Assembly (NCBI GenBank): GCA_049653005.1
Contig: JBASFL010000024.1
Coordinates: forward strand, 1-39,453
Direction of reading: 5' to 3'
DNA: 39,453 nt
DNA from: UBA2334 sp049653005
GTDB taxonomy: Bacteria; Pseudomonadota; Gammaproteobacteria; Burkholderiales; Burkholderiaceae_C
This document shows, one piece after another, positions 23,501 to 30,933 of this stretch (its first letter is position 1; each line of letters starts with the position of its first letter). The notes beneath the pieces were generated by a model that saw nothing but the letters and a program-made list of their open reading frames with translations, did not search any database and was not told the DNA's origin. The translations under genes and the position numbers were made by a program.

Positions 23501-24272
23501 TTCGGGTACCAGCCCCCAGCAAACCAACAACTTCAACGCCCCGCGCGCGGTGTGCATGGCGGCGGTGCTGTACGTGTTCCGCACGCTGGTGGACGACGAC
23601 ATTCCGCTGAATGCCGGGTGCCTGAAGCCGCTGAAAGTCATCATTCCGCCGGGCTGCATGTTGAACCCCTTGCCGCCAGCCTCGGTGGTGGCGGGCAACG
23701 TGGAAACGTCCACTTGCATCACCAACGCGCTGCTGGGTGCCTTGGGTGTGATGGCGGGCAGCCAGCCCACCATGAACAACTTCACCTTCGGCAACGAGCG
23801 CGTGCAGTACTACGAAACCATTTCAGGTGGCAGTGGCGCGGGGGGCGTGTTCGATGCCAAGGGCCAGCTCGTGGGCGGCTTTGACGGCACGGCCGTGGTG
23901 CAAACCCACATGACCAATTCGCGCATGACCGACCCCGAGGTGCTGGAGTTCCGCTTTCCTGTGCGGCTGGAGGGCTACGCCATCCGCAAAGGCTCGGGCG
24001 GGGCAGGGCGCTGGCGCGGGGGCGATGGCGGGGTGCGCCGCGTGCGGTTCCTGGAGCCGGTCACGGCCAGCATCTTGTCCAACGCACGGGTGTTTCCGGC
24101 GTTTGGCTTGGGTGGCGGCCAACCGGGGCAGCCAGGCATCAACCGCGTGGTGCGCGCCGATGGTCGCGTGGAGCTGCTGGGCCACATCGGCAGCACGGCC
24201 ATGTTGCCCGGCGACGTGTTTGAAATTCACACCCCCAGCGGTGGCGGGTTTGGTTTGGCAGGCGGCGGCTGA
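20589..24272 (+). CDS. 5-oxoprolinase / hydantoinase A-B fusion protein (OPLAH type, ATP-hydrolysing)
   Basis: A 1227-residue cytoplasmic enzyme. The HyuA-like half (about 1-690) starts WQFWIDRGGTFTDIVARRP, which is the ATP phosphate-binding loop. It continues with KMGTTVATNALLERKG, LFFMQSSGGLTDA, ILSGPAGGIVGMARTA and VIGFDMGGTSTDVS. The HyuB-like half (about 700-1215) contains LFMNIAEQMGLQLQNTAHSVNIKERLDFSCALFD, LNDPYHGGTHLPDVTVI, and GSGGAGRWRGGDGGVRRVRF. Full-length fusions of about 1200-1290 residues are the eukaryotic-type 5-oxoprolinase, opening 5-oxoproline to glutamate with ATP; hydantoin or N-methylhydantoin hydrolysis is the alternative. There are no transporter or partner genes nearby. 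It overlaps the convergent ComEA-like gene by 46 bases. Confidence 0.9.
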   Translation: MTHNDTRWQFWIDRGGTFTDIVARRPKPDGGVELLTHKLLSENPEQYRDAAVAGIRHLLGLAAGQAISPERVACVKMGTTVATNALLERKGEPTLLVTTKGFRDALRIAYQNRPRLFDRRIVLPELLYERVIEAEERMGAHGDVVQALDEAHLRERLWAAYDAGLRSVAVVFMHGYRHTAHEARAAELAREIGFTQVSTSHQTSPMMKFVSRGDTTVVDAYLSPILRRYVDQVAADMPGVKLFFMQSSGGLTDAHTFQGKDAILSGPAGGIVGMARTAEIAGERQVIGFDMGGTSTDVSHYAGEFEREFETQVAGVRMRAPMMSIHTVAAGGGSLLAFDGSRFRVGPQSAGANPGPASYRRGGPLAVTDANVLLGKIQPAYFPKVFGPGANEALSVEAVQTLFGPLANATQRPAEEVAEGFVNIAVQQMANAIKKISVARGYDVTRYTLQCFGGAGGQHACLVADALGMTRVLVHPLAGVLSAYGMGLADQNVIKEQAVERVLEAAALPTVAQALATLVDAAVAELQRQQLSTGTVAVKRRVHVRYEGSDSALVVPWPDTAEDDAATLAAVAKAFEAAYQQRFAFLMAGKRLVVEAVSVEAVVAGDAPAEPRLALHTERQVPRRDTVRMYSGGAWHNTALVVREDLRPGDVVAGPAIIAEKNATTVVEPGWAANLTCFDHLALVRIEERAAVFAAGTRVDPVLLEVFNNLFMNIAEQMGLQLQNTAHSVNIKERLDFSCALFDAAGHLIANAPHMPVHLGSMGESIQTVIKDNAGRMAPGDVYALNDPYHGGTHLPDVTVITPVFLGQAAPLFYVGSRGHHADIGGITPGSMPPFSTTIDEEGVQIQNFKLVDRGVLREAEMLELLGTGGGTTQWPSRNPQQNLADLKAQIAANEKGVQELARMVEQFGLPVVQAYMQHVQDNAEEAVRRAITGLAQRMSQGAFTLKLDNGAHISVAVAIDAASRSAVVDFSGTSPQQTNNFNAPRAVCMAAVLYVFRTLVDDDIPLNAGCLKPLKVIIPPGCMLNPLPPASVVAGNVETSTCITNALLGALGVMAGSQPTMNNFTFGNERVQYYETISGGSGAGGVFDAKGQLVGGFDGTAVVQTHMTNSRMTDPEVLEFRFPVRLEGYAIRKGSGGAGRWRGGDGGVRRVRFLEPVTASILSNARVFPAFGLGGGQPGQPGINRVVRADGRVELLGHIGSTAMLPGDVFEIHTPSGGGFGLAGGG

Positions 24273-24550
24273 GGGCTGTCAAGCGGCACGCCGTTGACGG
24301 TCAACCCCTGGTCTGACAGCTTGCGGGCCGTGGGCGCGCGCAGGCCTTTCACGCGGGCCACCAGGTCGGCCCAATCGGTGAAAGGGCCCTTGCTGCGCGC
24401 CGCCAGCAGCCGCTGCGTGGTGGCGGGGCCCACGCCTTTCAGGCTGTCCAGGTCGGCCTCGCTGGCGTGGTTGATGTCCAGTGCCAGTGCGCTGCTGCCC
24501 CACCAAAGGCACAAGCCCAAGCCACCCGCTGAAAAAAACCGTTTTTGCAT
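24227..24550 (-). CDS. ComEA-like helix-hairpin-helix DNA-binding protein
   Basis: A 107-residue secreted protein. A signal peptide (QKRFFSAGGLGLCLWWGSSALA) is followed by a single ComEA-type double helix-hairpin-helix: LDINHASEADLDSLKGVGP, then TTQRLLAARSKGPFTDWADLVARVKGL and a Pro-rich tail. Such small proteins bind DNA in the periplasm and can serve natural transformation. ATG 24550 is chosen, as an upstream TTG/GTG-type start would weaken the signal. The 3' end overlaps the oxoprolinase gene on the other strand, so the Pro-rich tail may be fortuitous. The type IV pilus-like ATPase next door on the other strand fits a DNA-uptake or pilus context. Confidence 0.8.
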   Translation of the reverse strand: MQKRFFSAGGLGLCLWWGSSALALDINHASEADLDSLKGVGPATTQRLLAARSKGPFTDWADLVARVKGLRAPTARKLSDQGLTVNGVPLDSPQPPPAKPNPPPLGV

Positions 24551-24652
24551 ACACAACTCCGTTGCCACAGGCCCACGCTGGGGGCTGCGGTGGGTGTGGC
24601 TCCGTTAAGCTCAGCCCCGCGCCCCACGTTGATTTTCTGCGGAAGCCTGCCC

Positions 24653-27136
24653 ATGTCCCAGCCCATGTCTTTTTACGACTCGCGCCCCGCCACCCTGGAA
24701 GAAGACCCGAACACCTTCTGGTGGCCCACGCCCCCGTTCGCGGCTTACCCCCAGGTGCAAAACTCCACGGGCCCCCTGGCCAGCACGCTGGAGGGCATGA
24801 ACCAAAAGCAAACCCGCACCCGCTTGCTGCACTTTGATTTGCGCGGCGGCATCATCAGTGTGCAACTGACTCGGGGGCAAAAGCCCATCCCGCTGAAGTT
24901 TCAGCAGTTCCGCATGCTGGCGCTGGACGAGCCCGTGAAGCCCGAGGCCACCGTTCAGGGCGACCCCCACGCGGCGCTGATGTCGCACCACCCCGAGTCC
25001 CCGTTTGCGGTGCGCTACCAAAACGGCGAGGTGTTCCAGGGCCGCACCATTGGGCATGTGGAGGTGGAGCAGGGGCTGTTCCTGTTCCCGCCACTGGATG
25101 GGGCTGGCACGGCCTCTCGCATCTTCATTCCCCACCACGCCTACAAGGGCTTCAGCGTGGGCGAACGCGTGGGCGAAATTCTGGTGGCACAGGCCAAACT
25201 GACGCAAGGCCAGATCAACCAGGTGGTGGACGAACAAGACGCCCTGCGCAAACGCAAGCTGGGCGATGTGCTGGTCAGCAACCAGATCATTTCACCCGAC
25301 CAGCTGATAGAAGCCATTGACATGCAGTCCAAGCTGCCTGTGATGCGCCTGGGCGAGTCGCTGGTGGCGTTGGGCATGATTTCAGCCAACCAGCTGGACG
25401 AAGCTTTGCAGTTGCAAAGCAAAGTGCAAGGCACGCCCTTGGGCGAGCTGCTGGTGAAAAAAGGCCTGGTCACCCGAGAAAACCTGCAAACCGCGCTGGC
25501 CCACAAAATGGGCTATCCCATTGTGGACACCGCCACGTTCCCGGTGCAGCAAGCGGCGTGCAAGGCGGTGCCCTTTGTCATGGCCGAGCGGCTGGAGGTG
25601 TTGCCCCTGGTGTTGCGCGATGGCCGTCTGGTGGTGGCCATGGAAGACCCCACCCGCCGCGCCGCCATTTCCGAACTTGAGTTCACCACCCAGTGCAAGG
25701 TGGTGGCCGCGTTGGTCCAGTTGGGCACCGTGGTCAATGCGCTGATACCGGCGTACCGTGGCCATGGTTTTGACGTGAGTGCCTCTGTGCGGGGCGAGCT
25801 GGGTGCCATCGACGGCAGTGCGTTGCTGGCCCAGATGCAAAGCACCGACACACCGACCGACGAGGAGGTGAACGAAAAAACCATCGAGCAAAGCGACAAC
25901 CAGCTGGTGCGGCTGATCAACACCATGATCATCGAAGCCCACACACAGGGCGTGTCAGACATCCACATCGAATGCCCGGCGGGCAAAGACAAAATCCGCA
26001 TCCGTTTTCGCAAAGACGGCACCCTGAAAAACTACCTGGAGCTGCCCCCCACCTACCGGGCGGCCATGGTGGCGCGCATCAAGATCATGTGCGACCTGGA
26101 CATTTCAGAGCGCCGTCGCGCCCAGGACGGCAAAATCAACTTTGCCAAATATTCCCCCCAGCACAAGCTGGAGCTGCGGGTGGCCACCATCCCCACCGCC
26201 AACGGCGTGGAAGACGTGGTGATGCGTTTGCTGGCCGCCAGCAAACCGCTGCCGCTCGACAACATCGGCCTGTCGCCCAAAAACTTCGACAAGCTCAGTT
26301 GGGCCGTGCAGCGGCCCTATGGCATGGTGCTGTGTGTGGGCCCCACGGGCTCCGGCAAAACCACCACGCTGCACTCGGCCCTGGGCTACATCAACCGGCC
26401 CGAAACCAAAATCTGGACCGCAGAAGACCCTGTGGAAATCACCCAGCCCGGTCTGCGCCAGGTGCAGGTGAACCCCAAAATCGACTGGACGTTTGCCAAG
26501 GCCCTCAAGTCGTTCCTGAGGGCCGACCCTGACGTGATCATGGTGGGTGAAATCCGCGATGCGGAAACCGCTGGCATGGCCGTTGAGGCCTCGCTGACCG
26601 GCCACTTGGTCATGTCCACCCTGCACACCAACAGCGCGCCCGAAACCATCACCCGCCTGCTGGACATGGGCATGGACCCGTTCAACTTTGCCGACTCGTT
26701 GCTGGCCGTGCTGGCCCAGCGCCTGGGGCGCCGCCTGTGCAAAGACTGCAAGACCAGCACCCCGGCCACACAAGAGCAAATTGACGAACTGCTGGACGAT
26801 TTTTTGCACGTTTACACGGACCCCACCCAACGCCCCCGCGACGCCCTGCTGGCCGAATGGGTGCAGCGCTTTGGGGTGAACGGCCAACTTATGCACTACC
26901 GCAGCCCGGGCTGCGACAAGTGCGACAACCGCGGCTACAAGGGCCGCGTGGGGCTGCACGAGTTGCTGACGGTGTCACGCGACCTGCGCCGCATGATCCA
27001 GAAAGGCGCCCGTGCCGAAGAAATTCAGCACCAGGCCCTGAGCGAAGGCATGCAAACCCTGCGGCAAGACGGCATTGAAAAGGTGCTGGCGGGGCTCACC
27101 AGCCTGGACGATGTGCGGGCCATGAGCAACACTTGA
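24653..27136 (+). CDS. GspE/PilB/MshE-type secretion or pilus ATPase with two MshEN motifs
   Basis: An 827-residue cytoplasmic hexameric ATPase for type IV pilus or type II secretion assembly. The first 150 residues (LLHFDLRGGIISVQLTRGQ and following) are unusual for PilB/GspE. Two MshEN-like modules follow (about 165-300: KLGDVLVSNQIISPDQLIEAI, PLGELLVKKGLVTRENLQTAL), a fold known to bind cyclic di-GMP in MshE. The ATPase part has Walker A GPTGSGKT (about 563-570), Asp-box GVSDIHIE, Walker B DPDVIMVGEIRDAET (about 625-635), a His box, and the zinc tetracysteine CKDC...CDKC. ATG 24653 and 24665 are both possible. No pilin, PilC or secretin genes are nearby, so it is an orphan copy. Confidence 0.9.
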   Translation: MSQPMSFYDSRPATLEEDPNTFWWPTPPFAAYPQVQNSTGPLASTLEGMNQKQTRTRLLHFDLRGGIISVQLTRGQKPIPLKFQQFRMLALDEPVKPEATVQGDPHAALMSHHPESPFAVRYQNGEVFQGRTIGHVEVEQGLFLFPPLDGAGTASRIFIPHHAYKGFSVGERVGEILVAQAKLTQGQINQVVDEQDALRKRKLGDVLVSNQIISPDQLIEAIDMQSKLPVMRLGESLVALGMISANQLDEALQLQSKVQGTPLGELLVKKGLVTRENLQTALAHKMGYPIVDTATFPVQQAACKAVPFVMAERLEVLPLVLRDGRLVVAMEDPTRRAAISELEFTTQCKVVAALVQLGTVVNALIPAYRGHGFDVSASVRGELGAIDGSALLAQMQSTDTPTDEEVNEKTIEQSDNQLVRLINTMIIEAHTQGVSDIHIECPAGKDKIRIRFRKDGTLKNYLELPPTYRAAMVARIKIMCDLDISERRRAQDGKINFAKYSPQHKLELRVATIPTANGVEDVVMRLLAASKPLPLDNIGLSPKNFDKLSWAVQRPYGMVLCVGPTGSGKTTTLHSALGYINRPETKIWTAEDPVEITQPGLRQVQVNPKIDWTFAKALKSFLRADPDVIMVGEIRDAETAGMAVEASLTGHLVMSTLHTNSAPETITRLLDMGMDPFNFADSLLAVLAQRLGRRLCKDCKTSTPATQEQIDELLDDFLHVYTDPTQRPRDALLAEWVQRFGVNGQLMHYRSPGCDKCDNRGYKGRVGLHELLTVSRDLRRMIQKGARAEEIQHQALSEGMQTLRQDGIEKVLAGLTSLDDVRAMSNT

Positions 27137-27162
27137 GGTTCCCCCGTTTCAGGAGATAAACC

Positions 27163-27543
27163 ATGGTGCACAAATGGCTGCCTGCTTGCTTGATGGGTTG
27201 TTTTGTGGCGTTGATGTCTGTGCTGTCGCTGCCTGCCATCGCTCAAAAAAGCGCTTTGACATTCCACTTTGAGTCGGAGTACGACGAAAAAATCGATGTG
27301 ATCTTGTATTCATCGGACCGCAAGGGCCACCAATGGCCCGAGCCCGGCAAGGTGTACGTGCTCAAACCGGGTGCCGAAGAAGACTTTCGCATCTCATGCC
27401 TGGGGGGCGAAAAGGTTTGCTACGGCGCTTGGGTGTCGGGCGACCCCAGCCGCTACTGGGGTGTGGGTCGCAACAAACACAGTTGCAAGAAATGTTGTTT
27501 CACTTGCGACGGCGGCAACACACCGCTGATTGGATTGGAATAA
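27163..27543 (+). CDS. Small secreted cysteine-rich protein of unknown function
   Basis: A 126-residue protein starting at ATG 27163 after an AGGAG site. It has a signal peptide (LPACLMGCFVALMSVLSLPAIAQ), then a beta-rich segment (LTFHFESEYDEKIDVILYSSD, KVYVLKPGAEEDFRISC). Its C-terminus has closely spaced cysteines (SCKKCCFTCDGGN), giving six Cys in the mature part, probably as disulfides. No family recognised. It follows the pilus-type ATPase by 26 bases in the same direction and is closed by a strong terminator, so the two may form an operon; a surface or pilus-related role is only a guess. Confidence 0.7.
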   Translation: MVHKWLPACLMGCFVALMSVLSLPAIAQKSALTFHFESEYDEKIDVILYSSDRKGHQWPEPGKVYVLKPGAEEDFRISCLGGEKVCYGAWVSGDPSRYWGVGRNKHSCKKCCFTCDGGNTPLIGLE

Positions 27544-27562
27544 GTCCAGTCGCGTAGAAATG

Positions 27563-27599
27563 AAAAAGCCGCCTTGGGGAACCAGGGCGGCTTTTTTTT
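27563..27599. terminator. Bidirectional intrinsic terminator
   Basis: GCCGCCTTGG (27568-27577) pairs with CCAGGGCGGC (27582-27591, one G.T pair) around a GGAA loop. It is flanked by AAAAA on the left and an eight-T run on the right. It can end the rightward small-protein operon and the leftward tRNA transcript. Confidence 0.9.
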
Positions 27600-27606
27600 G
27601 TATTTG

Positions 27607-27680
27607 TGGAGCGGCTGGCGGGAATCGAACCCGCGTTATTTGCTTGGGAAGCAAGAGTCCTGCCATTGAACGACAGCCGC
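27607..27680 (-). tRNA. tRNA-Gly, anticodon CCC
   Basis: Read leftward the gene starts GCGGCTG and ends CAGCCGC-T-CCA, forming the 7-bp acceptor stem with the CCA end encoded. The D arm contains TTCAATGGCAGGAC, the anticodon loop TTCCCAA gives anticodon CCC (decoding GGG), and the T arm contains GGTTCGATTCC. Length is 74 bases including CCA. It lies downstream of the hpa operon on the same strand. Confidence 0.95.
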
Positions 27681-27740
27681 TTGAGTGGGCTGGATTCTAG
27701 CCCAGCCGAGACCGTGGGATGGGCCGCTGCCCAGCTGGGG

Positions 27741-29219
27741 TCACTTCAGGATGTCGCCCAGGCAGAGGTACTTGATTTCCACGTAGTCGTCCATGCCGTG
27801 GTGTGAACCTTCGCGGCCCAGGCCCGATTGTTTGACCCCGCCAAACGGCACATGCTCGGTGGCCAGAATGCCCACGTTGATGCCCACCATGCCGTATTCC
27901 AGCGCCTCGGCCACGCGGTAGATGCGGCCGATGTCGCGGCTGTAAAAGTAGCTGGCCAGGCCAAATTCGGTGTTGTTGGCGGAGTCCACGGCTTCTTGCT
28001 CGGTCTCGAACTTGAACACGGGGGCGAAGGGCCCGAAGGTTTCTTCCTTGGCGCACAGCATGTCTGCGGTGGCGTCGGCCACCACGGTGGGCTCGAAGAA
28101 CTGGCCGGCCAGGCGTTTGCCCCCTACCAGCAAACGGGCGCCTTTGGCCACAGCATCTTGCACATGCCGCTCTACTTTTTGCAGGGCGGCTTCTTCGATC
28201 AGCGGGCCTTGGTTCACGCCCTCTTCAAAGCCGTTGCCCACCTTGGCGGTGGCCACTTTGGCGGCAAATTTGGCCACGAATTCGTCGTACACGCCGCTTT
28301 GCACGTACAGGCGGTTGCTGCACACGCAGGTCTGGCCGGCGTTGCGGTATTTGCTGGCAAAGGCGCCTTCCACGGCGCTGTCGATGTCGGCGTCGTTGAA
28401 CACAATGAACGGGGCGTTGCCGCCCAGTTCCAGGCTCATTTTTTTGACGGTGGGGGCGCTTTGCGCCATCAGGATGCGGCCCACCTCGGTGCTGCCGGTG
28501 AAGCTGATGTGGCGCACCACGTCGCTGGCGCACAGCACCTTGCCCACCGCAATGCTGTTGTCGGCATCTGCCGTCACCATGTTCAGTACCCCGGCCGGAA
28601 TGCCCGCTCGGATGGCCAGCTCGGCGGCGGCCAGCGCGGTCAGCGGGGTGAGTTCGGCCGGTTTGATGATGACGGTGCAACCTGCGGCCAACGCCGGGGC
28701 CACTTTGCGCGTGATCATGGCCAGCGGGAAGTTCCAGGGTGTGATGGCGGCGCACACGCCGATGGGTTGCTTCAGCACCATCAGGCGGCGGTTGTTGTCG
28801 AACTGGGGCAGGGTTTCGCCATTCACGCGCTTGGCTTCTTCGGCAAACCACTCCACAAAGCTGGCGCCGTAGGCCACTTCGCCTTTGGCTTCGGGCAGGG
28901 GCTTGCCCTGTTCGGCGGTCATGATGCGGCCCAGATCGTCCTGGTTGGCCATCAGCAAATCAAACCACTTGCGCAGGATGGTGCTGCGCTCTTTGGCGGT
29001 TTTGCTGCGCCAGGGGCCCCAAGCCGCATTGGCGGCGGCTATTGCCGCCTCGGCCTCGGCCGCGCCCAGGTTGGCCACGTCGGCCAGGTGGGCGCCGGTG
29101 GCGGGGTCGGTCACGGCAAAGCGGGATGTGCCGGTCACCCACAGGCCGTTGACCAGCGCATCGGTTTTCAGCAGGGTGGGGTCTTTGAGTGAGGCAAGTG
29201 GGGCGGTGTGTGGGGTCAT
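27741..29219 (-). CDS. gabD: Succinate-semialdehyde dehydrogenase (NAD(P)+)
   Basis: A 492-residue aldehyde dehydrogenase that oxidises succinate semialdehyde to succinate. Family motifs: VLKQPIGVCAAITPWNFPLAM, the catalytic-base region LELGGNAPFIVF (Glu) and NAGQTCVCSNR with the catalytic Cys. The overall sequence is of the GabD type. It is the last gene of the leftward hpa operon, where it would consume the semialdehyde released by the HpaI aldolase; 70 bases separate it from the preceding aldolase-like gene. Length and start (ATG 29219) match the family. Confidence 0.9.
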   Translation of the reverse strand: MTPHTAPLASLKDPTLLKTDALVNGLWVTGTSRFAVTDPATGAHLADVANLGAAEAEAAIAAANAAWGPWRSKTAKERSTILRKWFDLLMANQDDLGRIMTAEQGKPLPEAKGEVAYGASFVEWFAEEAKRVNGETLPQFDNNRRLMVLKQPIGVCAAITPWNFPLAMITRKVAPALAAGCTVIIKPAELTPLTALAAAELAIRAGIPAGVLNMVTADADNSIAVGKVLCASDVVRHISFTGSTEVGRILMAQSAPTVKKMSLELGGNAPFIVFNDADIDSAVEGAFASKYRNAGQTCVCSNRLYVQSGVYDEFVAKFAAKVATAKVGNGFEEGVNQGPLIEEAALQKVERHVQDAVAKGARLLVGGKRLAGQFFEPTVVADATADMLCAKEETFGPFAPVFKFETEQEAVDSANNTEFGLASYFYSRDIGRIYRVAEALEYGMVGINVGILATEHVPFGGVKQSGLGREGSHHGMDDYVEIKYLCLGDILK

Positions 29220-29289
29220 GGTTCAGCCAAATGAGGGGGAGACAAGCACAGCTTAGCGCGATGCCTTGAAAGGGGTTGTCATGGGTGCA

Positions 29290-30087
29290 TCAGCCCCGGT
29301 AGCCGGGGTCGATGCGGTCAACGATGCGTTGCAGCGCGTCAAACGCGTCTTGCCCACCGCCAAACTTGGGGTTGAAGTTCAGCGAATCGCGCACGCAGGC
29401 CTCCAGCACCGGCACGGCAATGGCGCGGGTTTTGCCCATGGACTGCGAGGCCAATTGCACCTCGCAGGCGCGGTTGACCAGCCACATCAGCGCCAGCGCG
29501 TTGGCCAGGCTGAAGCCCATCACCACCGGCCCGTGGTTGCGCAGCAGCAGCACCGGTTTGCCCCCGGCGCTGGCCAAGATGCGCTGGCCTTCGTCCAGGT
29601 GCACGGTGATGCCTTCGAAGTCGTGGTACGCGATTTTTCCGTACAGCTGCGCGGCGTAGAAGTTGGAGAACTCCAAGCCATCTTCCAGGCAACACACGGC
29701 CTGGGTGGCGGTGGTGTGCACGTGCATCACGCAGTGTGCGTCGGGCACTTGCTCGTGTATGGCACCGTGAAAGGTGAAGCCCGCCGGGTTGATGGGCCAG
29801 TCAGAGTGGCCAATGGTGTTGCCGCGCACGTCCACCTTCACCAGGTTGGATGCGCATACTTCCGAGTAATGCAGCCCGAACGGGTTGATGAGGAAGTGCT
29901 GTTCCGGCCCCGGCACGCGCAGCGAGATGTGGTTGTAAATCAGCTCCGTCCACCCCAGGTGGTCTGCAATGCGGTAGGCCGCCGCCAGTTGCACGCGGGC
30001 GGCCCATTCGTCGGGGCCGATGTGGTCGGGGCGCGGGTAAGCGGTGTTGAATGGGGCGGTTGGGTCGGTGACGGCGTGCTGGGTCAT
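29290..30087 (-). CDS. Class II aldolase/adducin family protein
   Basis: A 265-residue cytoplasmic protein. Metal-binding histidines appear in VMHVHTTATQAV and in LLRNHGPVVMG, and the early GWTELIYNHISLRVPG is typical of the adducin/fuculose-aldolase fold. Members cleave or decarboxylate small hydroxy acids, but many have unknown substrates. It lies 17 bases after hpaI in the homoprotocatechuate operon, where no canonical step needs it, so it may process a side metabolite or another aromatic substrate. Start ATG 30087. Confidence 0.82.
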   Translation of the reverse strand: MTQHAVTDPTAPFNTAYPRPDHIGPDEWAARVQLAAAYRIADHLGWTELIYNHISLRVPGPEQHFLINPFGLHYSEVCASNLVKVDVRGNTIGHSDWPINPAGFTFHGAIHEQVPDAHCVMHVHTTATQAVCCLEDGLEFSNFYAAQLYGKIAYHDFEGITVHLDEGQRILASAGGKPVLLLRNHGPVVMGFSLANALALMWLVNRACEVQLASQSMGKTRAIAVPVLEACVRDSLNFNPKFGGGQDAFDALQRIVDRIDPGYRG

Positions 30088-30104
30088 GGCGGTTGCCTCA
30101 AGGG

Positions 30105-30920
30105 TCAATACGGGGAGCCGCTGGTGTGCGGCGCGGTGGGTGTGTGGGGCGGTTTGAAGTGCGCAGCCAGGTCGGTGGCTGCGCGCACCAGCAGCGTGGT
30201 GTCCACGCCCACGGCCACAAACTGTGCGCCCGCGCCCAGATACATCTGCGCCAGCGCTTTGTCGGCCATGAGGATGCCAGCGGCTTTGCCCGCCGCGCGC
30301 ACCGTGGCAATGCCTTCAAGAATGGCTTTTTGCACCTCGGGGTGGTTGGGCTGGCCCCGGTAACCCATGGATGCTGACAGGTCTGCCGGACCAAAAAACA
30401 CGCCGTCCACACCGTCCACCGCGGCGATTGAGCCCAGGTTTTGCAGGGCCAGGGTGGTTTCGGCCTGCACCAGCAGGCACATCTGGCCGTTGGCGTGGTG
30501 CACGTAGTCGGGCACCTGGTTCCAGCGCGAGGCGCGGGCCAGTGCCGCCCCCATGCCACGGATGCCGTCGGGGGCGTAGCGGGTGGCGCTGACCATCAGT
30601 GCGGCGTGTTCGGGCGTGTCCACCATGGGAATGAGCAGCGTCTGTGCGCCCACGTCCAGGTATTGCTTGACCAGCGCCACGTCGCCCACCACGGGGCGCA
30701 CCACGGCTTGCACCGGGTAGGGCTCAACAGCGCGCAGCTGATCTAGCACGGTGCGGGGGTCGTTGGGGGCGTGTTCGCCGTCGAGCAGCAGCCAGTCGAA
30801 GCCGCAGCCGGCCAGCGCTTCGGCCACGTTGGCATCGGCAAAGCCGACCCAGCAGCCTATGACGGGTTGGCCGGCTTGCAGGGCTTGTTTGAAGGTGTTG
30901 GTGGGGAGTGTGATGGGCAT
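30105..30920 (-). CDS. hpaI: 4-hydroxy-2-oxoheptanedioate aldolase
   Basis: A 271-residue class II pyruvate aldolase that splits 4-hydroxy-2-oxoheptanedioate into pyruvate and succinate semialdehyde. Key parts: GFDWLLLDGEHAPND (active-site His), QAVVRPV (substrate Arg), LLVQAETTLALQNL (metal Glu) and VFFGPADLSASMGYRGQP (metal Asp). Length agrees with HpaI/HpcH. The start ATG 30920 lies 13 bases after the stop of the PanE-like gene, so the genes are cotranscribed. It is the final carbon-carbon cleavage of the pathway; its product feeds the dehydrogenase encoded at 27741-29219. Confidence 0.92.
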   Translation of the reverse strand: MPITLPTNTFKQALQAGQPVIGCWVGFADANVAEALAGCGFDWLLLDGEHAPNDPRTVLDQLRAVEPYPVQAVVRPVVGDVALVKQYLDVGAQTLLIPMVDTPEHAALMVSATRYAPDGIRGMGAALARASRWNQVPDYVHHANGQMCLLVQAETTLALQNLGSIAAVDGVDGVFFGPADLSASMGYRGQPNHPEVQKAILEGIATVRAAGKAAGILMADKALAQMYLGAGAQFVAVGVDTTLLVRAATDLAAHFKPPHTPTAPHTSGSPY

Positions 30921-30933
30921 GGTGGGGGGTGAA

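Noticed and set aside
27688..27707. Hairpin GGCTGG...CCAGCC between the hpa operon and tRNA-Gly as a terminator
   Set aside because: Six-bp stem without a T-run on the relevant strand; too weak to call.
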